From Porphyridium purpureum (Eukaryota > Rhodophyta > Bangiophyceae > Porphyridiales > Porphyridiaceae): DNA of 64,000 nucleotides. The stretch is taken from the NCBI GenBank assembly GCA_008690995.1, contig VRMN01000015.1, positions 186,001 to 250,000 of the forward strand, in the 5' to 3' direction. The notes below the pieces were generated by a model. The model was not told the DNA's origin. It did no database searches and worked only from the letters and a program-made list of their open reading frames with translations. Positions 63,699 to 64,000 of the stretch are shown piece after piece. Position 1 is the stretch's first letter; each line of letters starts with the position of its first letter. The position numbers were made by a program, and so were the translations under genes.

Positions 63699-64000
63699 AT
63701 GGGCATGGCGCGGAGAGCCTGTGCTGTGCGCGTGATCGCGCTGCTAGCGGTGCTGGTGGGCGCGCGATCATGTGTGCTGGCAGATACTCCGCCAAACCAT
63801 CGCAGATGGGGACTGTGGCGGCCGCGGCTCATCGCGGGTGTGCGCAGTAATGTGCGTGACTCGGCTATGTTTGGGATAGGATGGCAGGGCGAAGGCGCCG
63901 TGCGGAGCGCGCTGCGCATGTGCGCGGACGATGGCAGTAATGGCGTCCAGTTCGGATACGTCCGGCACGATGGTCGTGCGTACGCACAGCAAGTTATCGT
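63699..64000 (+). CDS. Putative secreted protein, N-terminal part cut by the window edge
   Basis: The frame from ATG 63699 (second ATG 63705) stays open for ~100 codons to the edge. It begins with a classic signal peptide: basic MGMARRACAVR, hydrophobic VIALLAVLVGA and a likely cleavage after SCVLA. The following sequence (DTPPNHRRWGLWRPR ... MFGIGWQGEGAVRSALRMCADDG) is not recognised. An earlier ATG at 63692 in another frame gives only 52 codons and no signal, so it is less likely. It is divergent from MSH5 with ~106 bp between starts. Evidence is the signal peptide, the uninterrupted frame and the context; the product is unknown. Confidence 0.45.
   Translation, partial: MGMARRACAVRVIALLAVLVGARSCVLADTPPNHRRWGLWRPRLIAGVRSNVRDSAMFGIGWQGEGAVRSALRMCADDGSNGVQFGYVRHDGRAYAQQVI

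Overview
The window is nuclear DNA of a compact, gene-dense and intron-poor photosynthetic eukaryote. A lumen-targeted PsbP-family protein with a twin-arginine signal points to a plastid. PRP19, Sec12, MSH5, a JmjC demethylase, an SPT small subunit and a mitochondrial ATPase inhibitor are all eukaryotic. Nearly uninterrupted genes, GC-rich coding DNA and the gene mix would fit a red microalga such as Porphyridium. That naming is an inference; only the eukaryotic photosynthetic character is well supported.

Layout. 1-5.2 kb: the first 37 codons of an ITPase/HAM1 gene cut by the left edge (-), a mitochondrial F1 inhibitor (-), cytosolic malate dehydrogenase (+) and an SLX4-like repair scaffold (-). 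5.4-12.9 kb: a graveyard of LTR retroelements (one Ty3/gypsy and one Ty1/copia fossil between two diverged ~350 bp direct repeats). 14.4-26.1 kb: a serine palmitoyltransferase small subunit, a truncated duplicate of a BED-finger/isochorismatase fusion gene, an FAD monooxygenase, the full BED-isochorismatase gene in inverted orientation, then a head-to-head PRP19/JmjC pair sharing an 86 bp promoter. 26-30 kb: repeats, a weak gypsy-integrase relic and a 240 bp minisatellite. 30.5-33.5 kb: an ankyrin-repeat gene that the sequence indicates is spliced. 34-40 kb: a decayed Ty1/copia element. 40.2-46.6 kb: Sec12/PREB, pirin, PsbP-like protein and a type II membrane glycosyltransferase. 47.5-58 kb: a lone Gag-like ORF, a Tc1-type DNA transposon (DD34E) interrupted by a young Ty1/copia element, and another copia fossil. 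60.7-64 kb: MSH5, for which I find a missed first exon, and a secreted-protein gene cut by the right edge.

Two signals run through the window beyond the genes. First, a palindromic element built from GTACAG/CTGTAC half-sites, usually with a 4-6 bp spacer, recurs in 5' regions of unrelated genes, with a helically phased array upstream of the F1 inhibitor gene. Second, many start codons are preceded by long purine-rich (GA) leaders, which helped choose starts and exposed the MSH5 first exon. Telo-box-like TTAGGGTTT stretches lie upstream of at least three genes.

Functions are housekeeping: meiotic and cross-link DNA repair (MSH5, SLX4-like), splicing (PRP19), chromatin (JmjC), the early secretory pathway and sphingolipid synthesis (Sec12, SPT subunit, glycosyltransferase), and organelle energy metabolism (IF1, malate dehydrogenase, PsbP-like). 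There is no operon-like functional clustering. Neighbouring genes are mostly convergent or divergent with short spacers, and repeats accumulate in a few large blocks.
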